Assembly (NCBI GenBank): GCA_017139535.1 | Contig: WOUO01000038.1 | Coordinates: forward strand, 185,614 to 249,613 | Source: Trichocladium uniseriatum | Taxonomy: Eukaryota > Ascomycota > Sordariomycetes > Sordariales > Chaetomiaceae | Reading direction: 5' to 3' | DNA length: 64,000 bases | Shown here: piece after piece, positions 47,436 to 57,432 of the stretch | Layout: each line of letters opens with the position of its first letter | Position numbering within the stretch: position 1 is the stretch's first letter | Notes under the pieces: generated by a model | What the model saw: the letters and a program-made list of their open reading frames with translations, nothing else | What the model was told of the DNA's origin: nothing | Databases searched by the model: none | Translations under genes and position numbers: made by a program

Positions 47436-48308
47436 TCAAACCTTACCAGACCACGTCCCCGCCGGCCCAGGAGGCCTCGGTCTCGTCTCTCGGCCCATGC
47501 CACCAAACGCCTCCACTAGCCCATGGATCAGTCCAAGGCCGACGATCAGTCCCAGCACAGCAAACACACGACGCACAGTGACACCGACACGCGAGCCATC
47601 ACGAACCGGGCGCACCCCTTTCTGACCCCGTCCGGGCTCCGCCTCCGGCACAGGCTCAGCCGCCAACAACGGCAACCCCTCCATCCCCCTCCCCTCCTCG
47701 TTCTCAGCAGCGCTCCAACGCCCGTCTCCGGCATCCATGGATATATCAACACCCTCGCTCGCTATCCCAACCCCAAGTCCAATATCCCCGCCCTCACCTC
47801 CCTCATCAACGTCGGCAAACCGAACACGGCGGGCCACAGGCAAGCCACCACCGTCACTTTCATTTATACTCCCAAGTACCTTGCCGCTACGCACAAGCGG
47901 TGACTCGACAAGCTCAGAAGCAAGATACGGTTTTGATGCCGGCGATGGCAGAGTGGCAGTGGCAGAGGAGATCGAAACAAGGAGGACGTGACGGTGCAGG
48001 GTCTCAGAGCGCCAGGCCGCGGCGGCTTTTTGGCGGAGGAGGTACTGTGTTGGGCTGATGTGGTTGCTGTGGTTGCTGCTGCTGCTGCTGCTGCTGCTGT
48101 TGTTGTTGTATGGGGGGCTGGGGAAGCTGTGTTGGCGGTTGTGGTTGCGGTTGCGATGGCGGTTGAGAGTTTGGCGGCGGGAGGGTGCTTTCGTTGTTTT
48201 GGGGTGGGAGAAGGGGCTGTCAAGATTATTGGTATGGGACCTGGTTGCGTTTGGGTTGAGCGGAGAGGGGTTTAACGGGCTATATTGGCGTTTTTTAGAA
48301 GGGGCCAT
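47436..48308 (-). CDS. Hypothetical low-complexity protein with C-terminal membrane segment
   Basis: A single open frame of 290 residues starting at the ATG at 48308; I do not recognise a family. The N-terminal 95 residues are Ser/Asn/Arg/Pro-rich and include NNN followed by eight Ser, encoded by a CTG-type microsatellite. The middle has acidic VARRVRFADVDEGGEGGD. A single hydrophobic helix at about 248-268 (VFAVLGLIVGLGLIHGLVEAF) lies near a short Pro/Arg tail, like a tail-anchored protein. The frame is also open upstream to 48578, but those residues look like leader sequence. An unrecognised intron in the middle cannot be excluded. The 3' end faces the 46304 gene 213 bp away. Confidence 0.55.
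   Translation of the reverse strand: MAPSKKRQYSPLNPSPLNPNATRSHTNNLDSPFSHPKTTKAPSRRQTLNRHRNRNHNRQHSFPSPPYNNNSSSSSSSSNHSNHISPTQYLLRQKAAAAWRSETLHRHVLLVSISSATATLPSPASKPYLASELVESPLVRSGKVLGSINESDGGGLPVARRVRFADVDEGGEGGDIGLGVGIASEGVDISMDAGDGRWSAAENEEGRGMEGLPLLAAEPVPEAEPGRGQKGVRPVRDGSRVGVTVRRVFAVLGLIVGLGLIHGLVEAFGGMGRETRPRPPGPAGTWSGKV
48075..48107. repeat. GCT/GTT trinucleotide repeat inside the 47436-48308 gene
   Basis: Eight GCT units followed by three GTT units on the + strand; on the coding strand they give AAC x3 and AGC x8 (Asn/Ser tract). Likely length-polymorphic. Confidence 0.85.
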
Positions 48309-49619
48309 TTTCCGGCAAGTTCGTGAGGCTTGGCATCTCAGGTTGGTTCTGGTCCAGGTGATATCGTCATGGTGTCCCGGTGCAGGGGGTTCGCAATCTA
48401 CTTGTACGGCGTAGGTCGAGCCGCAGGGGCCAAGAGTTGGCGTGAGACACAAGGTTGGTGAGACTGGCACAGCCGAACTGCCACAGAGATGGTACGAGCT
48501 TGCGCGCTGCCCTGAGGAATGCGCGGGGTGGTCAGATAGCGGGTTGTGTGTTACAAAGTAATCTGCTACAAACGCCATCTTTCTGTTGCTCGCTGTGATG
48601 CCAACCAGTTGGCCATTTCATCAAACCAGCCGCTACAGCCCTGACCATACCTTGATTCTTTATTCTTGGTATTATTCTGGCTTTTATTCTTTCTTTCCTA
48701 TTTCTTTGCCTTTTTTATTATCTTTTGCTTTCCCTTCTTTTTCTTCTTCTTTTTCATCCTCCACCTTGGTTATGTATCTTTTAATATCATCGTCCTGTAT
48801 GACTTTTTCCAAGTCACTGTCACCGCCGTAGATAATGGCCGCTGGGAGATACGCACTCTTCGGCATGATTTCGATCCTTCCCATCGTGGAATGGGTTCGG
48901 GAAGTCCAAGTGCCAAGATCGGAGGGGGCGATGTGCCAGTTCTGCAGCATGCGCTAGTGCACGCCGAGTGTGGGGGGAGCTGTTACATCCCTGTTGTCGA
49001 TCGCTCGACATGGAGTTTGATAACAAATCTGTGATGCTGACATCCTGGATCCATCCGAATCGCCATTGGTTTGTCTGTGATATCACAACTCAACATTACT
49101 AAACTTTTCGTTTCCCACCCTTTATGCCGCCGAGTGTCGGCCCGTCGTATATACGAAGTCCTGCAATGACAACCCCCTTCATACTCCAGCAACTCCAAAT
49201 CCATCTTCAGTCCTAGCCACCCACCCCATCTGAACGAGGCAAGCAGAATCTTGAAGGATTCTGCTTACAGCCCCTTCAGACTTTTCGATTCCCGTAAACC
49301 CAACGAGTAGTCAGGACAGTTTCCCCTTCAGAGCCATGCGGATACAGGGGGATCCAGTTCGGGACAAAACGAAAAAGAAATTTCGTCGGCTCCCCAGTCA
49401 TCGATAATCATCGCCGCGGTATAAGATCAAGAAACCCTCTCGCTCGCTCAAAACCCAGCCAAACCAGTATTGTGTTTTCGTGGGGAGGCATCGTGTAAAG
49501 CGGCCGCCATCCAGAATCGATAAAAGTACACGGCATCAACAGAGCCAGCATGGGCAGCGTGTCATCTACCCAGTTTCGGATTGTTGAGCCTCCAGACCAA
49601 GTTGCGATACATAGTAAGG
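48309..49619. other. Intergenic region
   Basis: About 1.3 kb between two minus-strand genes: the promoter of the 47436-48308 gene and the 3' region of the GATA factor. A T-rich and CTT-rich stretch at 48660-48780 is conspicuous. No gene recognised. Confidence 0.5.
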
Positions 49620-50646
49620 CTATGATGCAGATTGCGGAGTCGATGCCGCCTCGTCAGTGGTCGCCACGGCGTCGTCGAGGCGTGCTTTCTTGGCGCGGCC
49701 GCTCTCGTGGACTTCAAGAGACTCTTTCGCGTCCTTGAGCTCCACCTCAAGTTCGTCCAGGCGCCGCTTGAGCATGTTTTCCCGCCGGTGACTCTCTTCC
49801 AGCTCTTTCTGAAGCTGCGTGTGCGCCTCGTTCATGGCATCCAGCTGGGACCGCAACTGCACCTCGGCCTCGGACTTGCTCTTTTCTTGCGCCTGCCGGC
49901 CCACTTCTTCCTGCTCGAGCTGCTGGATCCTTCCGCGGTACAGCTCCTGGATGACCTCGAGCTCACTAACACGCGTCTTTAGGCTCGCGTTGGTAGCCAT
50001 GAGTTGCTCGTGTGTCTGCGGCATGTCGAGGCGCTCGCCATTCAGGGGCGACGGGGCGCGACCATCGGGCCCGCCAAAACCGGACAACTGCTGGGCCTGA
50101 AACTGGTCGTCGATGTTTTGGTATATCGGGGCCATGTGCGACGCATAGAGGTTGGGTGTTCCCGTGCGGGATATGGGAGAGTGGTCGTCAACACCACCAT
50201 TAGCCGACTTTTGTGACGCCCTGCGGGCACCAAAATTTGTTGGGTTTCCTCCGTTGGCGGCGTTGCCGAGATCGGCACCATTCATATCGGCAGATGGAGG
50301 GAGGTCGGGATGCCGCTGTGCCTGCGCCTGTGCCTGCGCCTGTGCCTGTGCTTGTGCCTGGGCAGCATTAGTCTCTGAGTCGGGTTCTGGGATCAGGCGG
50401 GAAGCCGCTGACTTTTTTCTGCTTTGCAAGGTCTGGCCGCATCGTCTTTACGCGGTTACGGCTCTTGATGACGTCTGTCTTGAGCGAGATGGGCCGAGGG
50501 CGGCCATGAAGCTTCAAAAAGAGGCCGCAGGCATTGCAGAGGACGGCGCCCGTCTCGTCGCGTCGCCATAGCGGGGTCGTCGATGTGCCACAGTTCTGGC
50601 AGGTGGGCTGAGTAGTTTCACGGTCGTGGTTAGCCATGGTCGCCAT
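49620..50646 (-). CDS. areB: GATA-type transcription factor, AreB/NreB/ASD-4 type
   Basis: Exons 50646-50413 and 50357-49620 give 323 residues. The zinc finger is C16-x2-C19-x17-C37-x2-C40 with TPLWRRDETGAVLCNACG and the basic tail KSRNRVKTMRPDLAK. Exon 2 starts with an Ala-Gln dipeptide repeat and ends in a long coiled coil (LEVIQELYRGRIQQLEQ, then a Leu/Glu-rich heptad region), the layout of AreB-type factors. These counteract or complement AreA in nitrogen control; Neurospora ASD-4 acts in ascus development. The 55-nt intron uses donor GTCAGC and acceptor CCCAG with an ACTAAT branch site; without it the finger and coiled coil are out of frame. The start used is the ATG just before the finger; an alternative upstream exon is possible. 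Confidence 0.88.
50314..50360. repeat. Ala-Gln dipeptide-coding repeat in the GATA factor
   Basis: Degenerate 6-bp repeat (GCCTGT/GCCTGC on +) that encodes alternating Ala-Gln directly after the intron acceptor of the GATA gene. Confidence 0.8.
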
Positions 50647-52476
50647 GATGTTTCGCGACGCGATGCCTCGCAGAGAGTGCCGGTGATGGATGTAAATGAT
50701 TGCGAGAGATTAGATGTGACGATAAGACAAGATAGAGGTGCGGATGGGGAACAGATACGGTTTGGGGATGACATGATAAGGCAGATGATAAGAAATTTTA
50801 AAGAGTGGGGCGCAAACGGTAATCGAAATGCATGCAACGGGGCTGGATAAGGAGCCCCACCAGAAAGGTTCCCTGCACGCTGCAGCTGCAAGCCAATAGG
50901 AAACAGCATCTTGGTCAGGGACGCTTCGTGGCCGCGCCATCGCAACCAGAGTTTAGAGGCCGCCATGGGCCAAAGTACAGAGGGGAATCATGGGTTAGAA
51001 GGGGAAAGGGGGGAGTCAAGTGTTGAAACCTACCAGATTTCCCCCAGGAGCCGGGGCGGTGCTCGCAGGCGACGTTCCCGCAGGATACATGGCGGGCGCG
51101 ATCGCAACGGGTCTGGGAGATGTGTCAGTTCAGCCGTGGTGCGTGATGGCGGGTGTTGGATGGAGTATTAGGGCCCGAAGAAGAGTCTAAGGCTCGTCCA
51201 GCTGTCCTGCTCTTGCGCACACTTCTATGCGGCGACCACGACTGCGCGAGTTTCCAACTGGCCCCTCCTATCATATCCCCGACGCATACACCAGCACTGA
51301 CCTTGCTTGTGCAGAGCCCGTTGTCGAACTGCTCGTGGCTAGCGCAGACACCCCAGGGTGATGATGTGGAAGACCCTGGGGCGCAGAAGCCTGTGTGGAC
51401 ACCGAGCTAGGTCTCGAGACAGGCTCTGGCTCGAGCGGTGTCGGCATCGACATGACCTGAGGCCCGTCCTCCATATTTGAAACTGCTGAGAGTTCGAAAT
51501 CGGAAGATGGCGTCAGTACTGGGTGGTTCTGCGGGAGGTCGGGAGACTCGGTTGAAGCCAGTTTGATGGTCTCGGTGCGCCGGCGATGGAGCGCGTATGC
51601 GGCAGTCGAGAGACGCGGCCGACTTTGATGTCCGCCGAGTTATCGAGATTGGTGAGCCAACGAAAGAAGTGCACTCGAAATCGAGGGGCTTTGAAGGGGG
51701 ATGATGCGCGCGCGACCAGGATTCGGGCTGGCTCGTCAGAATCACGGAAAGGGACGTTGCGCGGCGGGTGGAACGCGACGATAACACCGGCAATCCAGGG
51801 CGGGAACCTGGAAATGAGCGACTCGCGGTGGACTGTGGAGGGCGACGAGGAGACGAGCAACGAGCTGGTAGAATTCTTTCCGACTGCAATCTAAGACATT
51901 AGTTACGGTAATACCGAGGTTTCGTGAAGTAATCCGGGGTGAAAGACGCCAGACTCGGAGAAGGTAAGTTGGACAAATCCCCTTTCGGATGCGATGAATG
52001 GAGGACTTTCCCAGCGTGTGCGAGACAGTGCGACGAGAAAGATTACGGATAAGCCACCGAGACTCTGGGTGGGTCGGGCTATCCGTCGGTTCTGATTGGC
52101 TAACATTTCATACTACCCTCAGCCTTACCATATCGAAACACAGGTTTGACTCTCCCATATTAATAAACATATAATTGGAAAGGTTATAATATTTTTCCTG
52201 TTCTAACCTTCTAAGTCTGTCCTAATACGCAGGCCACCAAAGCTATTTCCAGCGCCAGGCTGTGTTTCGGTGCTGCCAGCTGCCAAAGCTCTCAACCCCT
52301 CGCCCCACTTCTAGCGGCCTGCAAGGTACAGCCATCCAAAAATTTCCAGAAGCAACTGTCTGCGGCTGCAACAGAAGCGCATCTTCAACTTTCCTCGACG
52401 AATTCAAACTCCAACACACAGCATCAAGTCGACAACAACAAACCCGACAAGTAAAGAAGCAGCCCAGAACTACAAA
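50647..52476. other. Divergent upstream region of the GATA factor and KRR1
   Basis: About 1.8 kb. It holds a minus-strand open segment at 51271-51474 that could be an alternative N-terminal exon of the GATA gene, and a second minus-strand segment at 51513-51860 with fairly protein-like composition. Neither is firm enough for a gene call. The part from 52130 to 52210 is AT-rich, and the KRR1 leader is CA-rich. Confidence 0.45.
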
Positions 52477-53598
52477 ATGCCTTCAACCCACAAGAAGGAG
52501 AAGCCGTGGGACACGGACGACATCGACAAATGGAAGATCGAGCCGTTCACCAAAGAGGAATCGTCGGGGGCCTTCCTGGAAGAGTCGTCCTTCATGACGC
52601 TTTTCCCCAAGTACCGCGAGCGTTATCTTAAGGACTCTTGGCCGCTTATCACGAAGACGCTTGAGAAACACGGCATCAATGCAGTGCTAGATCTCGTGGA
52701 GGGCTCCATGACAGTGAAGACGACGAGAAAGGTATGCAGCGCCAATCTTCCCTTGTACATATGGATTTGCTAACTCGATACCTAGACATTCGATCCTGCT
52801 GCGATTCTCAATGCGCGCGATCTGATCAAACTGCTGGCCCGCTCCGTGCCGGCACCCCAGGCCATCAAGATTCTCGAAGACGGCATCGCATGCGACATCA
52901 TCAAGATCCGGAACATGGTGAACAACAAGGATCGGTTCGTCAAGAGGCGGCAGCGGATTTTGGGACAGAACGGCACAAGTGAGCAGATTCAGCCGGGCTC
53001 AACCATGTGGCATGGCTAACAATCAACAGCATTGAAGGCGCTGGAGCTGCTCACACAGACCTATATCATGGTCCACGGAAACACAGTGTCCTGCATGGGG
53101 CCGTTCAAGGGGCTAAAGGAGGTCAGGCGTGTGGTTGAGGACACAATGCAGAACGTGCACCCGATCTACCTAATCAAGGAGCTAATGTGAGTGGCGGCGA
53201 TACCAGAGTACCGAAAACTCAGCTAAACGTCAGACAGGATCAAGCGGGAGCTCGCAAAGGACCCAGCACTGGCACACGAAGACTGGAGCCGGTACCTGCC
53301 AAACTTCAAGAAGCGGACCCTGTCCAAGAGACGGACGCCGTACAAGGTGGCCGACAAGAGCAAGAAGACGTACACGCCATTCCCGCCGGCACCCGAGAAG
53401 AGCAAGGTGGATATGCAGATCGAGAGCGGCGAGTACTTCCTCGGGAAGCAGGCCAAGGAGCGGGCAGCCGAGGCGGAGCGGGCAGAGAAGGCCAAGCAGA
53501 AGAAGGAGGAAAAGAAGCGGGAGCGCGAGAGCGAGTTTGTGCCGCCCGAGGAGACGGCGGGCAAGAGCAAGAAGAAGAGGAAGACGACGCACGACTAA
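52477..53598 (+). CDS. krr1: KRR1 small-subunit processome component
   Basis: Exons 52477-52731, 52786-52978, 53030-53186 and 53238-53598 encode 321 residues. The N-terminus (KPWDTDDIDKWKIEPF, then SFMTLFPKYRERYLKDSWP) is the hallmark of Krr1. A KH-type RNA-binding region follows, with LLTQTYIMVHGNTVSCMG and the conserved MQNVHPIYLIKELMIKREL joined over intron 3. Then LPNFKKRTLSKRRTPYKV and a very basic Lys/Glu/Arg tail ending KSKKKRKTTHD. Krr1 acts in the nucleolus in early 18S rRNA maturation and 40S assembly. All splice phases agree. Confidence 0.96.
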
Positions 53599-53980
53599 GG
53601 GGGAGGGAAGCAGCCTGTCGATACGAACCGAATTCCATGATACCCAAGGCAGGCAGGATATTGATGTGCAGATTGTTTTTGTCAGGCTGCCGCTTATTTT
53701 GCGCCCACGGGACAAGTCCCGGACGGATCCCGGCCGAAAGGCGGAGGCGCATCGGTGCTTTGTCAGAAATGGGGGTTTGCCGACCGCAAGTGTCGGCAGT
53801 TGGACCGAGGCACGCGTCATCCGGTGCGGGGTGTGGGGCTCTCGGCTGCCCATGGACGTCGGCGATCCGGACGGCTTGATATATAAGCAATACAAGTGTA
53901 GGTAGTCGCCGATTTCGGGAAATCACCTTTGAATACCAAATCCACACAGTTCAGACAACCAGCTCGCGCATCATCTCACA
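53599..53980. other. Short intergenic region
   Basis: 382 bases between KRR1 and the downstream oxidoreductase on the same strand. ATATATAAG at about 53879 is a possible TATA box, about 100 bp upstream of the next ATG. Nothing else seen. Confidence 0.5.
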
Positions 53981-55139
53981 ATGCCGTACTCGCTCACAAT
54001 AAAAAAGGTCGAGGGCAAGCCCGGCCAGGTCTACTACCCGTGAGCTTTCATCTCTCACCACCACCCCTCCACCCTCCATTAAAAACTAACTCCTCCCCAG
54101 CCTCCAACTCAACACCACCCCCGTCCCCACCCCGGGCCCAAACCAACTCCTCATCCGCCTCTCCGCCGCCGCCCTCAACCACCGCGACCTCTTCATCCGC
54201 CAGCACCTCTACCCAGCCATCTCCTTCACCTCCCCTTTACTCGCCGACGGTTTCGGCACCGTCACCGCCCTCGGCCCCTCATGCTCCGCCGCCGCGCAAT
54301 CCCTACTCCACAAGCCCGTCCTCCTCCTGCCCATGCGCGGCTGGGCGTCGGACCCCAAGGGCCCTGAGAACTTGGGCAAGGAGTTTACCATCCTCGGCGC
54401 GTCCAAGGGGACCGAGGTGGGCACGGCGCAGGAGTGGGTTGTTGTTGATCAGGACGAGGTGGTTGCTGCGCCGGAGCATTTGACACCCGCTGAGGGTGCG
54501 GCGTTGCCACTGGTGGGGCTGACGGGGTGGCGGGCGCTGGTGACTAAAGCAGAGGTGAAGAAGGGGGAGAATGTGCTGGTGACGGGGATTGGCGGCGGGG
54601 TGGCGCTTCAGGTGCTGCAGTTTGCTGTTGCGATGGGGGCGAGCGTGTGGGTGACGAGCGGGGATCGGGAAAAGATTGAGAAGGCGGTGGGGATGGGTGC
54701 GAAGGGAGGGGTTAGTTATAGGGATGCGGACTGGGAGAAGCAGTTGGCGGGGATGCTGCCGAAGGATAGGCCGTATCTGGATGCCGTGGTTGATGGTGCC
54801 GGCGGGGACGTGGTGGCCAAGACGGTCAAGCTGTTGCGGCCTGGGGGCGTGATTTCGTGCTATGGCATGACGGTCGGGCCCAAGATGGACTGGCTGATGC
54901 CGGCGGTGCTGCGGCACGTCGAACTTCGCGGCACGACTATGGGATCCAAGGCCGAGTTCCGGGATATGGTGAACTTTGTGCGCGAGCACAAGATCCGGCC
55001 CGTAGTGAGCAGGGTCGTCAAGGGGCTCGACAACATCGAGGGCATCGACGGGCTGTTTGACGACATGAAGGCGGGAAGGCAGTTTGGCAAGCTGGTTATC
55101 CAGATTGATGCCGAAGCGGACTCGGCGTCCAAGTTGTAG
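53981..55139 (+). CDS. Medium-chain dehydrogenase/reductase (quinone oxidoreductase-like)
   Basis: Exons 53981-54039 and 54101-55139 encode 365 residues. The N-terminal GroES-like part (PVPTPGPNQLLIRLSAAALNHRDLFIRQ, quoted here only as a landmark at residues about 27-54) carries no obvious zinc-binding Cys/His set. The nucleotide-binding half has the Rossmann motif VLVTGIGGGVALQV, the segment GAALPLVGLTGWRAL, and LLRPGGVISCYGM. This puts it in the zinc-independent quinone oxidoreductase/YogA-like branch of the MDR superfamily, which uses NADPH. The substrate cannot be read from sequence. The first exon ends in a good GTGAGC donor, and the region before the intron acceptor is strongly pyrimidine-rich. 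Confidence 0.85.
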
Positions 55140-55328
55140 GTAATGCATCAATACGCTAGAATGTATCATGTTCGCTGTCCCCTTTCGGTACATCTACCTC
55201 AGCCTATGTCCACCAGACTCTGGCCTTCTCTACGCCCAAGCCGAACGTGACTCCCACCTCAAACCGGGAGTTCAACGACCCGCACTGGGCCCTTGGACCA
55301 AATTGTAAGGATCCATCCAAATCTCATT

Positions 55329-57086
55329 CTAGGAGTCTGCCACGGAAACCAAACGCTTGCCGCTGTCGGGCAGCGCCTTGATTTCGAGCGCATGCGCATA
55401 CTGTGTAAAGTAACCACCGGCCGGGTTGGGATACACTTTAGGCACCATGATGAGGTCAGCTCGCAGCATGGAGTCATGCCCGCCAATTTTTGCAGCGGCC
55501 ACGGCCTCGTTCCGGATAAAATCCAGGATGAAAACCATGCGCTGGAGATGATCGTTTACCTCCCACTGCCAGAGATCGTGAGCCTCAGGTTCAACCTACT
55601 GGACGAGAGGCGGCCCTTCAAACCCCGGCGATTCGGTGACATCTTCGTGCGGGAAACGACGATGTGTGAACAGGGCACCTGACTGACAGCCGGAGAAGTA
55701 TAGCTGGGGCATGATTAGTCCGTACTCTGTCTCTTGCCAGACTTGAGCGGGGGTCTGCAGAGGGCTCGACTTGATTGCAATTGGAACGGCATGGTACCCA
55801 GTCCCTCCGTGGCCAATGCAGACAGGATCCCGACATGGCCTTGGGCCGGGGGCAACGAGATGGTCATCTTGGACCAGTATTCTGCAATCGATTCGCTGAT
55901 GGCCATGTCCATGGCGCCGAGGCCAATTTGACAGCTTGTATGTTGTGACCCGCTTGTAAGACTGCACTCCAGCACTCTCGGCAGCTGGGCAGAACCGGTA
56001 GCGAGGGGGCACAAGGAGATTGGCGGCGGTTTGTTTGACGGGACTGGAAACATCATGATGGTTGCAGTACGCTCTCAGAAACACCCTGCCATTGACATAC
56101 TGGACAACAAAGGATAGAGTCACCCTGGGCTTGGTGGACCCATGTGAGTTGTGCTGCATGGATTGTATCGGCAAGAAGTGGTTCTGAGTGTTGACGCCCG
56201 GAGGTTCTAAAAGGGTTGCAAGCTGGAAAAGCTGGATCATGGAAAGTGAGTCGGTCACAAAATCGGTACGGGCAATTGCGTTTTGGAGCAGATTGTTGTC
56301 ATGATTGAGACTGAGATCTCGGGCCACACGGAGCAGGTCGTGGAATTCATTCTCAACGATGTCCTCGTCGCTATCCATCCAGTAGCTCGGTTGGCTGAAC
56401 CTGTAGGGATCGTCTGGGATAGGCTCAATGCATGGAACAAAGCCTGTGGAAGCGGATGAATATCAGTCGTACGAAATGATGAGATCCGTGACGTACGTAC
56501 CGTGACCGTGGATGATTCGTTTGGAGCCAGTCGTGTTGAATCCACACACGACTCTTGGGGTAGCCCGCCCGCACTGGTATTCTCCCGGAAGCCATCTGTT
56601 CCATATACTGTACAGGGAAATGAGCTTGGGCAGCACAGGCAGGGGCGCCATGGGGTGAGGCGCCATAGGTCGGGGGACCGTCCATTTCCAGTCTACCGCA
56701 AGCCGGGCCAACGAAGCTTGTTGCAATGGCGCCTGGTGTGTAAACTGGGAGACTGTAGCTTGCTGTGTCGTAACCTGGGTCCGGGGCATCGGGTGCTGGG
56801 CTGCCAGAGCCGGCATTGCTGCATGTTGCGGCGCTGTGTGCTGAGATGTCGTGTAGTGAGGCATCGGCATCCTATGCTGAGGCATTGCTTGGGCCATCGT
56901 TGTCTGATGCATGGCTACTTGATACATCTGCGTCGTCGGGGTTTCGGCCTTTACCGTGATTGTCATGGATTTGTCCTTATCCTCTGAGGGGGGTGTCATG
57001 AGCCCACCCTCCTAGGGGGGCCCCTCGTACTCGAGCTTGATGGGGCGATCATCGTCGATTGGCTCATGCTTGACGGGCTGGAACAT
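55329..57086 (-). pseudogene. Apparently disrupted conserved locus (extended reconstruction)
   Basis: One reading frame stays protein-like from an ATG at 57086 (MFQPVKHEPIDDDRPIKLEY) to a stop at 55329, across one clean 57-nt intron (56444-56500). It is interrupted by two TAG codons at 57012-57014 and 55596-55598. Sequence after the second stop continues smoothly in the same frame (HDLWQWEVNDHLQRMVFIL, later MVPKVYPNPAGGYFTQY). Between about 55930 and 55800 the more protein-like frame is shifted by one base (LGAMDMAISESIAEYWS) and then returns. The family is not recognised. The combination suggests recent inactivation, but sequence error or an unrecognised splice cannot be excluded. Confidence 0.45.
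55596..56999 (-). CDS. Conservative gene model of the same locus: hypothetical protein
   Basis: If the two TAG codons are accepted as real boundaries, exons 56999-56501 and 56443-55596 give a 448-residue protein starting MTPPSEDKDKSM. The first 100 residues are rich in Met, Gln, Pro and His, as in disordered regulator N-termini. The splice join IIHGHG/FVPCIEPIPDDPYRF is convincing in phase and sequence. After that come an acidic MDSDEDIVENEFHDLL and a predicted globular part (FVVQYVNGRVFLRAYCNHHD) with no recognised domain. Offered as the alternative to the pseudogene reading. Confidence 0.4.
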
Positions 57087-57432
57087 GGTGACTTGGATCT
57101 AGGAAGATAGTGGAGTAGCTGAATGTTTCGTGGCGTGTCTTTTATTGTAGGTTTGTGATGCTGGAAGGTTGGGATGCCGGTAAGAGTTGGTATCGCTGCT
57201 GGTATTGATTTCAGTAGAATCCAAGGCTTGCGACTATTGTGTGTAGAGGAGCCAGGCCGCCCGAGGGCCAGAAAAGTCGGCAATTCTTGCAGCGGGAAAG
57301 AACGAACCTCCTTCCTCTAAAAGATGATGGCCCTTCTGTTTCCACGGAGCTCAGTCCACGAAAGGAAGGAGTGACCTGAAGGCTTACAGCCAATCCAGTT
57401 CCCTCTGTCCCGTCTCTCGCAATCTGAGCTCG
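57087..57432. other. Short intergenic region
   Basis: About 350 bases containing the promoter side of the 55-57 kb locus and the 3' side of the next minus-strand gene. Nothing recognised. Confidence 0.5.

Noticed and set aside
50413..50418. Frameshift in the six-A run of the GATA factor
   Set aside because: A 55-nt intron with branch site and acceptor explains the frame change without any error.
54303..55193. 296-codon - strand frame
   Set aside because: Antisense to the MDR oxidoreductase, rich in His/Arg/Pro.
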